Assembly: GCA_027622375.1 (NCBI GenBank)
Contig: JAQCAB010000006.1
Span: 27,514-91,513, forward strand
DNA: 64,000 bases
Reading direction: 5' to 3'
Source: Bacteroidota bacterium
GTDB taxonomy: Bacteria; Bacteroidota; Ignavibacteria; UBA10030; UBA8401
A program made the translations under genes and the position numbers. Shown here piece after piece: positions 36,233 through 46,122 of this stretch. Positions within the stretch are counted from its first letter, which is position 1, and every line of letters begins with the position of its first letter. Below the pieces are notes generated by a model that was not told where the DNA came from, made no database searches, and was given only the letters and a program-made list of their open reading frames with translations.

Positions 36233-37237
36233 TTAAAACACTTTTCCAATAATAAATGGCTTTTCACCAATTAATTTAAGTTGATTTAAAACCAAATTGA
36301 TTTTGTTTTTATTCACGATAAAAACTAATCCAATTCCTAAATTAAATGTTCGGCGCATATCTTTTTCAGGAACACTTCCTTCTCGCTGAATAAAATTAAA
36401 AATATTTGGTCGCTTCCAACTCAACCAATCGATTTTAACAGACATACCTTTTGGGATAATTCTATTTGTGTTCCCAATAATTCCACCACCAGTAATATGC
36501 GCTACTCCATTTATTAAATTCTTTTTATGAAGTAATTGAATTTGCTTTAAATATGAACGATGAACTTTAAGCAATGCATCCCCAATTGTAGATTTTAACT
36601 CTGCGAGATATTTATTCGTATTATATTTTGGTAATAATATTTTCCGAGCAAGTGAATATCCATTTGTATGTAAACCAGTGGAAGGTAATGCAACCAAAAT
36701 ATTTCCACTTTTTATTTTTGAGCCATCAATAATTTTCTTTTTTTCTGCAACACCAACGATCATTCCTGCAATATCAAATTCTCCATTTGTATAAAAACCT
36801 GGCATCTCTGCAGTTTCTCCACCAATAATTGAACATTTATTTTCAATACAAGCTTTCGAAATTCCTTTTACAACTTCGATAGCAATTTTTCTATTTAATT
36901 TTCCTGTCGCAAAATAATCCATAAAAAAAAGTGGAGTTGCACCACAAACTGCAATATCATTCACACAATGATTTACGAGATCTTGACCTATTGAATTATA
37001 TTTTTCCATCATGAATGCAACTTTTAATTTTGTACCAACTCCATCAACACTTGAAACTAAACATGGATCCTTAATGCCTTTAAAATTTGCGTCAAATATT
37101 CCACTAAAATGTCCAATTCCGCTTAAAACTTTTTTTGTGTGAGTTTGCTTTACAGATTTTTTAATTGAATTAACAAAACTATCCCCCTCCGAAATATTAA
37201 CACCTGAAATCTTATATGTTATTTTTTTACTTTTCAT
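36233..37237 (-). CDS. purM: Phosphoribosylformylglycinamidine cyclo-ligase (AIR synthetase)
   Basis: The 334-residue product catalyses the ATP-dependent ring closure giving aminoimidazole ribotide in purine synthesis. Family motifs are 'CLVSSVDGVGTKLKVAF' near residue 57, 'GQDLVNHCVNDIAVCGATPL' near 84, 'IIGGETAEMPGFY' near 138 and 'ALPSTGLHTNGYSLARKI' near 180. Length is normal. AAGG lies close before the ATG (two bases), an unusually short spacing. It is a single minus-strand gene, divergent from the FAH-family gene. Confidence 0.96.
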   Translation of the reverse strand: MKSKKITYKISGVNISEGDSFVNSIKKSVKQTHTKKVLSGIGHFSGIFDANFKGIKDPCLVSSVDGVGTKLKVAFMMEKYNSIGQDLVNHCVNDIAVCGATPLFFMDYFATGKLNRKIAIEVVKGISKACIENKCSIIGGETAEMPGFYTNGEFDIAGMIVGVAEKKKIIDGSKIKSGNILVALPSTGLHTNGYSLARKILLPKYNTNKYLAELKSTIGDALLKVHRSYLKQIQLLHKKNLINGVAHITGGGIIGNTNRIIPKGMSVKIDWLSWKRPNIFNFIQREGSVPEKDMRRTFNLGIGLVFIVNKNKINLVLNQLKLIGEKPFIIGKVF

Positions 37238-37318
37238 TTCCTTTTTTGATTAAGCAAATAATGCAAAATATGGGCATTTTAAATCTTATGATAAAACTCA
37301 ATATTATTTAACATTTTC

Positions 37319-37347
37319 TTGAATTAAACGAATCACTTAAATATATT
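37319..37347 (+). promoter_or_regulatory. Candidate sigma-70-type promoter for the FAH-family gene
   Basis: TTGAAT and TATATT are separated by 17 bases, ending 25 bases before the ATG at 37372. The spacing and hexamers fit a housekeeping promoter. In DNA this AT-rich such matches arise often by chance, so the call is tentative. Confidence 0.3.
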
Positions 37348-37371
37348 TCTTAACAAAATTGAATAAATCTA

Positions 37372-38034
37372 ATGAAAACTATCTTATTTAAAAAGGATAC
37401 ATCTGTTGTTGAAAAAATTGAAGTCGGTAAAATTTTGTGTTTGGGTAAAAATTATTTAAATCATGCAAAAGAAATGGGAGGAGATATTCCCAAATCACCA
37501 ATCATTTTTATGAAACCATCTTCTTCAATTGCAGAAGATTTTGTAATTGAGATTCCAAAAATTTCAAATGAATTACATCATGAAGTTGAATTAGCAGTTT
37601 TAATTGGCAAAAAAGGGAAAAATATTAATTTATCTGATGCAAATAATTTTGTTTCTGGTTATGCAGTGGGGCTCGATATGACTTTGAGAGATCAACAAGC
37701 ACTCGCAAAAAAAGAAGGAACGCCATGGACAATTGCAAAAGCTTTTGACACATCAGCAATTTTTGGAACTTTTATTCCTCAAAATGAAATTGCAAATCCA
37801 GATAATTTAGAAATTAAATTAAGTGTAAATGGAAATGTAAAACAACATTCCAACACTAATTTTATGATTTACAAAATTGATTTTATAATTTCATATTTAT
37901 CTGAAATATTTTTATTAGAGCCGGGTGATATAATTTTTATGGGAACACCTGAAGGAGTTGGAAAAGTAGTTTCCGGCGATACTATTGAAGCAGAAATCGA
38001 AGGCCTTCCAAAATTGATTGCAAAAATAAAATAA
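37372..38034 (+). CDS. Fumarylacetoacetate hydrolase family protein
   Basis: The 220-residue product is a compact FAH-fold enzyme. 'ILCLGKNYLNHAKEMGGDIP' lies near residue 22. 'HHEVELAVLIGKKGKNI' supplies metal-binding Glu residues near 72, and 'YAVGLDMTLRDQQALAKKEG' is near 100. 'PGDIIFMGTPEGVGKV' closes the fold. Family members hydrolyse or decarboxylate 2-oxo acids such as acylpyruvates or oxaloacetate, or isomerise hydroxyheptadienedioates, so the substrate is not assignable. It begins a plus-strand run, with the M23 gene's ATG directly after its stop. Confidence 0.9.
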   Translation: MKTILFKKDTSVVEKIEVGKILCLGKNYLNHAKEMGGDIPKSPIIFMKPSSSIAEDFVIEIPKISNELHHEVELAVLIGKKGKNINLSDANNFVSGYAVGLDMTLRDQQALAKKEGTPWTIAKAFDTSAIFGTFIPQNEIANPDNLEIKLSVNGNVKQHSNTNFMIYKIDFIISYLSEIFLLEPGDIIFMGTPEGVGKVVSGDTIEAEIEGLPKLIAKIK

Positions 38035-40299
38035 ATGTTCAAAATATTTCTAAATTTTTATTTAATATTTTTTACTTTAAATTTTTTATTTGCTCGTGAT
38101 AACAATTCCAAAAATTTATTTAATACGGATATTTACGATTATAATTGGCCGATAAAAGCAAAACCATATATCACTTCATCATTTGCAGAATATCGTCCAA
38201 CACACTTCCATGCTGGTATTGATATCAGTACTGAACATGTAATTGGTGTTGAGGTTTATGCTGCGCGTGATGGATATATTAAAAATATTTCTGTTTCTCC
38301 ATCAGGGTACGGAAAATTTTTAGTGATAAAGCATCATGATAATTTTTTTACAACTTATGCGCATTTACATTCTTTTAAAACTGAAATTGAAAAATTAATT
38401 CTTGAAGCTCAAACAAGAGAAAAAAATTATGCTGTTGAATTAAGTTTTACTCCTGAACAATTTAAAGTTAAAAAAGGTGAATTAGTTGCTTATAGCGGAG
38501 AAAGTGGAGCCGGACCACCACATTTACATTTCGAAATTCGTGATAATCTTTTTAATCCGATTAATCCTTTACTCTTCCCTAATTTGAGAAATTATAATGA
38601 TATTTTTCCACCCGTATTTAAAAAAATTGCTTTCACGCCACTAAACGAAAAATCATTTGTGAATCATGAATTTACATCTCAAATTTTTACTCCAAAGTTA
38701 AAAAATAGTCGAAGCTACTCAATTAGTGATACATTATTTTTTACAGGTTCAATCGGTTTGGCAACAGATGTTTTTGATAGAACTTCTGAACGAGGAGACA
38801 GAATTACAATTTATGGATTGGAATTATTTATTGATGATAAGCCCTATTTTATTTCAGAGCGAAACGCTTTTTTAACTGCACAATACGGGCAAGTTAGTTT
38901 GTATTACGATTGGAATTTATTGCAATCTCAAGAAGGAAGATTTCATAAACTTTATTTGGAAGGAACAAACACACTTTCTTTTTATCCTCTTTCGGTTTTT
39001 GCAGATAAAATGAATGAGTATTCCGGAAAAATTTCTTTAGATAATTTAACTGAAGGGAGACATAAATTTACAATTCGCGCAATTGATTACGACGGATTAA
39101 TAAGTGAATGCTCAGGAAATTTTATTTTGAATCATCCCACACTTATTGAAGTAAAAGAAATTTCAAAACAAAATATTCTTATGAATGTTTTAAATTTAAA
39201 GGATGTTAATTCTCTTGAAATTGCCGGTAAAACTTTTAACTCAAATAATTGGGAAGTTATTTCTTACGGTGTTACCACATTCAATCCCAATCAAACTGAT
39301 ATTCAAATTCCCATAAATTTAAAAACTCCGGATATTGTTAGAATTACAGCAACTAATAAATATGGAACTATTTCTTTTCCACAATATTTTATTTTAAATC
39401 CAAAATTTTCTTTTGAGCAAACAAAAATAGAAAAGAAAATAAAATCAAATAAAATTTTTATCACATTAAAAAATAAAATTGGATTTACAAAAGCTCCTTC
39501 ACTTGTTGCTTATGATAAACAACATTCATATCCAGTTACTTTAATTCCACGCTCTGTTTACGAATATGAAGGTGTTTTTAAAATTCCAGAACACAGTGAG
39601 AAAAAAATATTCCTTAAAGGATTTTTATCAATCGGATATTTTACCACAGAAATCACAGATTCAGTTGAGTTTTTACTTTTAAAACCAGAAACCGGAACAA
39701 TTTTTACTTCAGGTGATAATAATTTTATTTCCAGTTTTGATAAAGATGCAGTTTATGAACATGTTCCAATTTTTATTAAAAAAGAAAAATCTGGTAACTA
39801 TTCTATAAGCGCAAAAAATGTTTTCTTAAGAAGTGGTTTAAATATACAATTAAGATGTAGCGAAGATAAAATTTTAGATTATAAAAATGCTGTTTATGTT
39901 TTAGCAGGAACAGTTCCGATTTATTTATCCAACGAAAGAAATTTAAAAAACAATTCGTTTATTGTTCGTAAAACTTCTCGACTTGGTGAGTATGTAATTC
40001 TTGCTGATGAAAAAGCGCCAGAAATTTATAATTGGAAAACAAATCGATGGTTTAATAGAACTAATTATTTATTTAGTTTTAAAATAAAAGATAATTTATC
40101 CGGTGTTGATGTAGATAAAATTGATGTGTATCTTGACGGAGAAAAGATTTTTCCAGTTTATGATATCGAAAAAAAATCTGTTAGTCATTACAACTTTACA
40201 GATAACAAAATAAAATCAGGAAAACATATTATTGACATTAATTTAGAGGATAAAGTTGGCAACAGTTCCTCATTCTCAAAAATGATTTGGACAAACTAA
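38035..40299 (+). CDS. M23 peptidase with large C-terminal beta region
   Basis: The 754-residue product has an N-terminal signal segment (IFLNFYLIFFTLNFLFA). The LytM/M23 zinc peptidase domain lies at about 45-190, with metal ligands in 'PTHFHAGIDIS' (H..D) and 'GPPHLHFEIRDN' (HxH), so it is probably active. A 27-residue helical insertion near 122-150 separates the two halves. The remaining 550 residues look like Ig-type strands, ending with 'FSFKIKDNLSGVDVDKIDVY'. The family cleaves peptidoglycan crosslinks or activates amidases in the periplasm. The start codon follows the FAH stop with no gap, so translation is likely coupled. Confidence 0.9.
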   Translation: MFKIFLNFYLIFFTLNFLFARDNNSKNLFNTDIYDYNWPIKAKPYITSSFAEYRPTHFHAGIDISTEHVIGVEVYAARDGYIKNISVSPSGYGKFLVIKHHDNFFTTYAHLHSFKTEIEKLILEAQTREKNYAVELSFTPEQFKVKKGELVAYSGESGAGPPHLHFEIRDNLFNPINPLLFPNLRNYNDIFPPVFKKIAFTPLNEKSFVNHEFTSQIFTPKLKNSRSYSISDTLFFTGSIGLATDVFDRTSERGDRITIYGLELFIDDKPYFISERNAFLTAQYGQVSLYYDWNLLQSQEGRFHKLYLEGTNTLSFYPLSVFADKMNEYSGKISLDNLTEGRHKFTIRAIDYDGLISECSGNFILNHPTLIEVKEISKQNILMNVLNLKDVNSLEIAGKTFNSNNWEVISYGVTTFNPNQTDIQIPINLKTPDIVRITATNKYGTISFPQYFILNPKFSFEQTKIEKKIKSNKIFITLKNKIGFTKAPSLVAYDKQHSYPVTLIPRSVYEYEGVFKIPEHSEKKIFLKGFLSIGYFTTEITDSVEFLLLKPETGTIFTSGDNNFISSFDKDAVYEHVPIFIKKEKSGNYSISAKNVFLRSGLNIQLRCSEDKILDYKNAVYVLAGTVPIYLSNERNLKNNSFIVRKTSRLGEYVILADEKAPEIYNWKTNRWFNRTNYLFSFKIKDNLSGVDVDKIDVYLDGEKIFPVYDIEKKSVSHYNFTDNKIKSGKHIIDINLEDKVGNSSSFSKMIWTN

Positions 40300-40300
40300 A

Positions 40301-41458
40301 ATGGTAAGTAGTACTCTAAAATATTTTAGATCCTTATTTAAAAATGAGCTTGTTTTAATTGGCACATTTTTATTTCTTGTTTTTTATTTTGCAGCTCTTT
40401 TTGTCTATCTTATCGAGCAAAGTTCAAATCCACAATTTCAAACTTTTGCAGATGGATTGTGGTGGTCAATTGTAACTGTTGCAACAGTTGGATATGGTGA
40501 TAAAGCACCAATTACAGGATTTGGAAGAATTGTAGCATCATTAACGATTGTTGGCAGCGTAGTTTTAGTTTCACTTTTTACAGCAACTATTTCTTCACTT
40601 TTTGTTGCACGAAAAATAAAGGAGAGTCAAGGATTGAACGAAGTTAATTTAAAAAATCATTTGTTAATCTGCGGTTGGAATAATAATGTCGAAAATTTAC
40701 TTGCAAGATTAAACTCCAGCAGTAAAAAAAATTCTAAATTACCTGTTGCACTAGTAAATGATATTTCACCTGAAAAAATTGAAGGATTACTTTCGAACTA
40801 TTCAAATTTAGAGTTACAATTTACTCGTGGCGATCACTCAAAAGAATTAATACTTGAGCGTGGTAATATTAAAGAAGCAAAGTCAGTTGTAATTTTGCCA
40901 GATAATTTAAATCCATCCGGATTACCGAGCGATGATAAAACATTATCAACTTTAATTACAATTAAAGGAATTTCTCCAAAAACAAAAGTGTTTGTTCATA
41001 TAATGAACAGCGAAAATTATCAACCGTTGAAGCGCGCAAACGCTGATGAAGTAATTGTCAGCGATCAGTATGTTGATTTCTTTCTCGCAAATCATGTAAT
41101 AAATCCCGGAACTGCTGAATTAACTTTAGATTTATTAAATGGCAATTCTGAAAATGATATTCAAAGAATTCAAATTCCAAAAAAATTTATTGGAAAAACT
41201 TTTGAAGAACTTTTCATCGATTTTAAAAAAGAAAAAAATATAACAGTAATCGGTATTGTAGTTGAAGAAGAATCAGTCGGGTTGGAACAATTAATTTCGC
41301 ACGATCTTTCGGCAATTGATCAATTTATTGAACGCAAATTTCAAGAAGCTGGTGTAAATGTTTCGGAAAAAACTAACATGCGAATTAGTATTAATCCATT
41401 ACCAAATTATATAATTCAGGAAAAAGATTTAGCAATTGTGATAGGAAGTATTTCATGA
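40301..41458 (+). CDS. Two-helix potassium channel with cytoplasmic RCK/TrkA-type domain
   Basis: The 385-residue product has a membrane helix near 17-38, a pore helix and selectivity filter 'VATVGYGDKAP' (TVGYGD at 62-67) and a second helix near 74-105. An RCK-type domain starts 'HLLICGWNNNVENLL' near 120. The usual glycine-rich nucleotide loop is degenerate here (GWNNN). A TrkA-C-like part follows from about 265. The overall plan matches MthK-like or GsuK-like channels. The stop overlaps the start of the cyclic-nucleotide-binding gene as ATGA, suggesting the two products act together. Confidence 0.92.
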   Translation: MVSSTLKYFRSLFKNELVLIGTFLFLVFYFAALFVYLIEQSSNPQFQTFADGLWWSIVTVATVGYGDKAPITGFGRIVASLTIVGSVVLVSLFTATISSLFVARKIKESQGLNEVNLKNHLLICGWNNNVENLLARLNSSSKKNSKLPVALVNDISPEKIEGLLSNYSNLELQFTRGDHSKELILERGNIKEAKSVVILPDNLNPSGLPSDDKTLSTLITIKGISPKTKVFVHIMNSENYQPLKRANADEVIVSDQYVDFFLANHVINPGTAELTLDLLNGNSENDIQRIQIPKKFIGKTFEELFIDFKKEKNITVIGIVVEEESVGLEQLISHDLSAIDQFIERKFQEAGVNVSEKTNMRISINPLPNYIIQEKDLAIVIGSIS

Positions 41459-41967
41459 AGAATATTTCAATTTCGGATATAAAAAATATTCCTCTTTTTA
41501 ATGGATTAACTGATTCACATTTGAACGACCTCATTAATATTATGGAACTTCGCAATATTGATGAAAATACAATTTTTATTAAAGAAGGCGACATCGGAAG
41601 TGAAATGTTTATTTTATTAAATGGAACAGTTGAAATAAGCAGATCATTAATCCTAAAAAAATCTGGAGAAGGTTTAAATAGAAGTGATAAATCATTTTTA
41701 CAACTTGATTCATCAACAAAACCTTTTTTTGGTGAAGTGGGATTATTTGACGAAAACAGTAAACGAAGTGCATCTGTAATGACTAAAAAAAATTCAGTTG
41801 TCGCCGTATTAAAAAAAGAATCTTTTTTTAATTTGATTGAATCGAATAATACAATTGGATATAAAATTTTATACAATCTTGTTAAAATTGTAAGTTCACG
41901 ATTGGATAAAACTTCGCAAGATGTTTTAAAACTTGCTACTGCTTTAAGCCTAGCGCTTGAACGATAA
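41455..41967 (+). CDS. Cyclic-nucleotide-binding domain protein
   Basis: The 170-residue product consists of one cNMP-binding domain. It opens 'IPLFNGLTDSHLNDLINIM'. The beta-roll has 'FIKEGDIGSEMFILLNGTVE', and the phosphate-binding cassette is 'FFGEVGLFDENSKRSASV' (residues about 91-108), with the ligand Glu94 and Arg104 in place. C-terminal helices follow, and no DNA-binding or membrane domain is attached. The insertion between beta strands (about 65-90) is longer than usual. Its four-base overlap with the potassium channel gene suggests a regulator of that channel acting in trans. Binding of cAMP, cGMP or another ligand is untested. Confidence 0.85.
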   Translation: MKNISISDIKNIPLFNGLTDSHLNDLINIMELRNIDENTIFIKEGDIGSEMFILLNGTVEISRSLILKKSGEGLNRSDKSFLQLDSSTKPFFGEVGLFDENSKRSASVMTKKNSVVAVLKKESFFNLIESNNTIGYKILYNLVKIVSSRLDKTSQDVLKLATALSLALER

Positions 41968-41990
41968 AAAGCATTTCTATCTAAAATTTA

Positions 41991-44666
41991 ATGAGTGACA
42001 TTTTAAAAAATTACGATCCTACTATCGTTGAAGACAAATGGTATTCTTTTTGGGAAAAAAATAAATTATTTAAAGCAAATTCAAAATCCACAAAAAAACC
42101 ATTTACGATTGTAATTCCCCCACCAAATGTTACCGGGATTTTAACTATGGGGCATGTTTTAAATAACACCTTGCAAGATCTTTTAATTAGATGGCGAAAA
42201 ATGCAAGGTTACGAAGCTTGTTGGGTTCCAGGAACTGATCACGCAGGAATTGCAACTCAAAACGTTGTTGAAAAATCTTTAGCCAAACAAGGTTTAAAAC
42301 GAAAAGAAATGAAGCGTGAAGATTTTGTTGACCACATTTGGAAATGGAAGAATGAATATGGGGGCACAATCATCAAACAATTACGCAAACTTGGTGCCAG
42401 TTGCGATTGGGATCGTGAAAAATTTACACTCGATACAAAATTATCTGAAGCAGTTGTTGAAGCATTCGTTCAACTGCACGAAAAAAAATTAATTTACAAA
42501 GGTAAATATATTGTTAATTGGTGCCCGAAAGATCACACTGCAATTAGTGAAGAGGAAGTAAATTATTCTGAGCAACAAACAAATTTGTGGTTTATTAAAT
42601 ATCCAATTGAAAATTCAAATGAAGAAATTGTTGTTGCAACCACTCGTCCCGAAACAATGTTGGGTGATACTGCAGTTGCAGTAAATCCAAAAGATGAGAG
42701 ATATAAAAAATTTATCGGGATAAATGTTTTATTACCAATTGCAAATCGGAAAATCCCAATTATTGCTGATGATCATGTAAATATGGAATTTGGAACAGGA
42801 GCAGTAAAAGTAACTCCCGCACATGATTTAAATGATTTTCAAATTGCACAAAGACATAATCTTGAAAAAATAATAATTTTTAATTCTTCAGCTTTTACAA
42901 ATGAAAATGTTCCTCAGAATTATCGTGACTTGGAAAGATTTGCTTGCAGAAAAAAAATAATATCCGATTTAGAAAAAATAAATCTTTTACAAAAAACCGA
43001 AACACATACTCATTCAGTTGGAAAATGTTATAGATGCGAAACTATAATTGAGCCATATTTATCAGATCAATGGTTTGTAAAAATGAAACCACTTTCTGAA
43101 ATGGCTTTAAAAGTTGTAAGTGATGGTGAAATAAAATTTTATCCTCCACATTGGGAAAAAGTTTACGAGCATTGGATGAAAAATATCCGTGATTGGTGCA
43201 TTTCACGACAACTTTGGTGGGGACATAGAATACCGGCATGGTATTGTGTCGGTGGTGACAAATCCAATCTCGATTGCAGAAATCCAATTGTTGCAAAAAC
43301 AAAACCTGAAAAATGTCCATATTGTGGATCCAAAAATTTACGTCAAGATGAAGACGTTCTTGATACTTGGTTTTCATCTTGGTTGTGGCCACTTTCTGTT
43401 TTTGATTGGCCAGATAAAACTGATGACTTAAAATATTTTTATCCAACTCACACACTTGTTACTGGTCCTGATATAATCTTTTTTTGGGTTGCAAGAATGA
43501 TTATGGCAGGATTGGAATTCAAAAAACAAATTCCTTTTAAGCATGTTTATTTTACAAGTATAATCCGTGATCTAAAAGGAAGAAAGATGTCAAAATCTCT
43601 TGGCAACTCTCCTGATCCACTTGAAGTAATTTCAACTTTCGGTGCAGATGCCTTAAGATTTACTGTAATTTATTTATCCCCAATTGGACAAGATGTACTT
43701 TACTCGAATGAGAAATGTGAATTGGGAAGAAATTTTGCAAATAAAATTTGGAATGCTGGTAGGTTTTTATTGATGAATCAAGTTTTGAAAACTGAAAATG
43801 GATTATCAATTACAACAAAAAATATAACAAATGATTTAGTAGATGAATGGATAATTACTCGATGCAATGAAACTGTTAAAAAAGTTACAGATGCACTTGA
43901 GAATTTTAATATCAATGAATCAGCAAAATTGATTTATGACTTTTTATGGCATGATTTTTGCGATTGGTACATTGAATTTATAAAAATCAAAATTCAACTT
44001 ACTGATGATGATAATTTAAAAAATAGCATTATAAATAGAGCGCTTAAAATCTACGAAACTGGATTAAAATTATTGCATCCGATTATGCCATTTATAACTG
44101 AGGAATTATGGCAAAATATTTTTACTCGTAAACAAAATGAAAGTATAATGCAATCAAATTGGCCAGTATTTGAAGAAAAATATTTTTTCCCAGAAAAAGA
44201 AAAGGAAATGTTTTTCATTCAAAAACTTATTTCTGAAATTCGTTCTATTAAAAATGAAATGAATATTTCAACCTCAAAATCACTCTCGGTTTATGTTAAT
44301 TCGCACAATCAAAAATTAAAAAATATTTTATTGGAAAATCAGACATTGGTTCAAAAATTATCAAGGATAGAATCAATTACAGTTGAAGATAATTTAAAAC
44401 GCCCACAACACTCAGCAAGCTCGGTAGTTGATGGCGAAGAAATTTTTATTCCACTTGCTGGAATAATTGACTTTGAAAAAGAAAAACTGAGACTTGAAAA
44501 AGAAGTCAAAAGATTACAAATTCAATTATCAGCAGTTCAATCAAAACTGCAAAATAAAAGTTTTGTTGAAAAAGCTCCTGATGATATTTTAAATAAAGAA
44601 AAAGAAAAAGAAAAAAATTTTAATGAAACTATTAATAAACTTAAAACCAGTATTAAATATTTATAG
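41991..44666 (+). CDS. valS: Valyl-tRNA synthetase
   Basis: The 891-residue product is a class I enzyme charging tRNA-Val. The HIGH-type motif 'TMGH' is at 52-55 and KMSKS at 532-536. The editing domain shows 'VVATTRPETMLGDTAVAVNP' near 210. A zinc-type knuckle lies near 440 ('CPYCGSKNL'), and the C-terminal coiled coil ('LRLEKEVKRLQIQLSAVQSK') is intact. Length is normal. The 3' end overlaps the T9SS esterase gene by 44 bases. Two tRNA-Val genes occur elsewhere in the window but are not linked in one operon. Confidence 0.97.
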   Translation: MSDILKNYDPTIVEDKWYSFWEKNKLFKANSKSTKKPFTIVIPPPNVTGILTMGHVLNNTLQDLLIRWRKMQGYEACWVPGTDHAGIATQNVVEKSLAKQGLKRKEMKREDFVDHIWKWKNEYGGTIIKQLRKLGASCDWDREKFTLDTKLSEAVVEAFVQLHEKKLIYKGKYIVNWCPKDHTAISEEEVNYSEQQTNLWFIKYPIENSNEEIVVATTRPETMLGDTAVAVNPKDERYKKFIGINVLLPIANRKIPIIADDHVNMEFGTGAVKVTPAHDLNDFQIAQRHNLEKIIIFNSSAFTNENVPQNYRDLERFACRKKIISDLEKINLLQKTETHTHSVGKCYRCETIIEPYLSDQWFVKMKPLSEMALKVVSDGEIKFYPPHWEKVYEHWMKNIRDWCISRQLWWGHRIPAWYCVGGDKSNLDCRNPIVAKTKPEKCPYCGSKNLRQDEDVLDTWFSSWLWPLSVFDWPDKTDDLKYFYPTHTLVTGPDIIFFWVARMIMAGLEFKKQIPFKHVYFTSIIRDLKGRKMSKSLGNSPDPLEVISTFGADALRFTVIYLSPIGQDVLYSNEKCELGRNFANKIWNAGRFLLMNQVLKTENGLSITTKNITNDLVDEWIITRCNETVKKVTDALENFNINESAKLIYDFLWHDFCDWYIEFIKIKIQLTDDDNLKNSIINRALKIYETGLKLLHPIMPFITEELWQNIFTRKQNESIMQSNWPVFEEKYFFPEKEKEMFFIQKLISEIRSIKNEMNISTSKSLSVYVNSHNQKLKNILLENQTLVQKLSRIESITVEDNLKRPQHSASSVVDGEEIFIPLAGIIDFEKEKLRLEKEVKRLQIQLSAVQSKLQNKSFVEKAPDDILNKEKEKEKNFNETINKLKTSIKYL

Positions 44667-46122
44667 TAAAATATTTTTAGTAATTTTATTATTTAAAGTC
44701 TCACTTCCCTCTCAATCACCACAAAGTTTTACGCAATTTATAAATTCTTTAAATTCTATAAACTCATCTGATAGAATTATAAAAATTGATAGCTTCATTA
44801 CAAATCAAAAAATAAAAGGTTTTCCTATTATTGAAAGTACTTCAGTTTATTTTATTTATCGAGGAAATGTAAGTGTAAATATCGGTGTAACAGGAGATCA
44901 CACTATTTGGAATTTGCCAACAACTTTTTTGCAACGTGTTTTAGACACTGATTTATATTTTATAAAAAAAGAGTTTGAGCTTGATGCTCGTATCGATTAT
45001 AAATTTGTAAAAGATGGATCTTGGATTTTGGATCCTTTAAATCAAAATACAATTATGGGAGGTTTTGGTCCAAACTCTGAACTTGCAATGCCAAATTATA
45101 TTCAACCGAAAGAAATAATTTATAATCCAACAATTCCAAAAGGAGTTACAACGAGTCACACAATTTCAAGTTCATATTTAAATAATTCTCGAACTATAAA
45201 AACTTACATTCGTACTGCGCCAAATCCAAATTATGAGTATCCTGTAATTTATGTGCAAGATGGAAATGATTATATTAATTTGGGATCGATGACGACAATT
45301 GTTGATAATTTATTTAACGACAAAAATATTGAACCACTAATTTGTGTTTTTATACCACCAATTGACCGATCGAATGAATATCGACAAACAAAAATTTTAC
45401 AATATTCTAATTTTATTACAAAAGAAGTAATTCCGTTTATTGATTCCAATTATAAGACAATTAAAAGTGCAAGCAGGAGAGCAATTTTTGGTTCATCGGA
45501 TGGCGGACATATTTCACTTTTTTTGGGAATTAATTATCCAAATTATTTTGGATTTGCAGCTGGCCAATCAAGTACAATTTCAAATAGATTAATTGATTCG
45601 GTAAAAAGTAAAAATTCAAACTCAACTTTAATTTACATGGATTGCGGAACTTATGATATAAATAATTCCAGCTACAATTTTTTAGAATTAAACCGAAATT
45701 TTAATTCACTTTTAAAATCTAAAAATTATAATGTAAAATATTTTGAATATCATGAAGGTCATAGTTGGGGAAATTGGAGAGCCCATATTGATGATGTTTT
45801 AAAATTTTTTCAAGTTGTAACTAAATCCAAAAAAGATAATAATATTCTTCCTTCTCATGGTTCAATTGAAGTATTGCCAAATTATCCGAACCCATTTAAT
45901 CCGTCAACAAATATTACTTTTGTTTTAGCTGATAAAAAATTTGTTACTATAACTATCTCCGATTTACTCGGTAGGAATTTAAAAACTATTTCTGCAGATT
46001 ATTATAATCAAGGCAAACACACAATTAAATTTAAGGCCGATGAAATTAAAAGCGGAAATTATTTTTACACATTAAAAACTGAAGATAATAGCATTACAAG
46101 AAAATTAACAATCTTAAAATGA
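44623..46122 (+). CDS. T9SS-exported esterase (Fes/esterase D-like)
   Basis: The 499-residue product has an N-terminal signal segment (IFLVILLFKVSLPSQ) and a starch-binding-like beta region at about 60-150 ('RIDYKFVKDGSWILDP'). An alpha/beta hydrolase of the enterochelin-esterase family lies at about 180-400. The nucleophile is in 'AIFGSSDGGHISLFLG', a likely acid in 'IYMDCGTYDINN', and the His in 'EYHEGHSWGNWRAH'. A T9SS sorting domain ends the protein ('LPNYPNPFNPSTNITFVL'). Related enzymes hydrolyse siderophore esters or carbohydrate acyl esters. The start lies 44 bases inside valS in another frame and it overlaps the next gene by four bases. Confidence 0.88.
   Translation: MKLLINLKPVLNIYSKIFLVILLFKVSLPSQSPQSFTQFINSLNSINSSDRIIKIDSFITNQKIKGFPIIESTSVYFIYRGNVSVNIGVTGDHTIWNLPTTFLQRVLDTDLYFIKKEFELDARIDYKFVKDGSWILDPLNQNTIMGGFGPNSELAMPNYIQPKEIIYNPTIPKGVTTSHTISSSYLNNSRTIKTYIRTAPNPNYEYPVIYVQDGNDYINLGSMTTIVDNLFNDKNIEPLICVFIPPIDRSNEYRQTKILQYSNFITKEVIPFIDSNYKTIKSASRRAIFGSSDGGHISLFLGINYPNYFGFAAGQSSTISNRLIDSVKSKNSNSTLIYMDCGTYDINNSSYNFLELNRNFNSLLKSKNYNVKYFEYHEGHSWGNWRAHIDDVLKFFQVVTKSKKDNNILPSHGSIEVLPNYPNPFNPSTNITFVLADKKFVTITISDLLGRNLKTISADYYNQGKHTIKFKADEIKSGNYFYTLKTEDNSITRKLTILK

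Noticed and set aside
41391-41876. 161-residue minus-strand ORF opposite the cNMP-binding gene
   Set aside because: It is fully antisense to a strongly supported gene, has no recognisable motif and its composition mirrors the sense codons. Shadow ORF.
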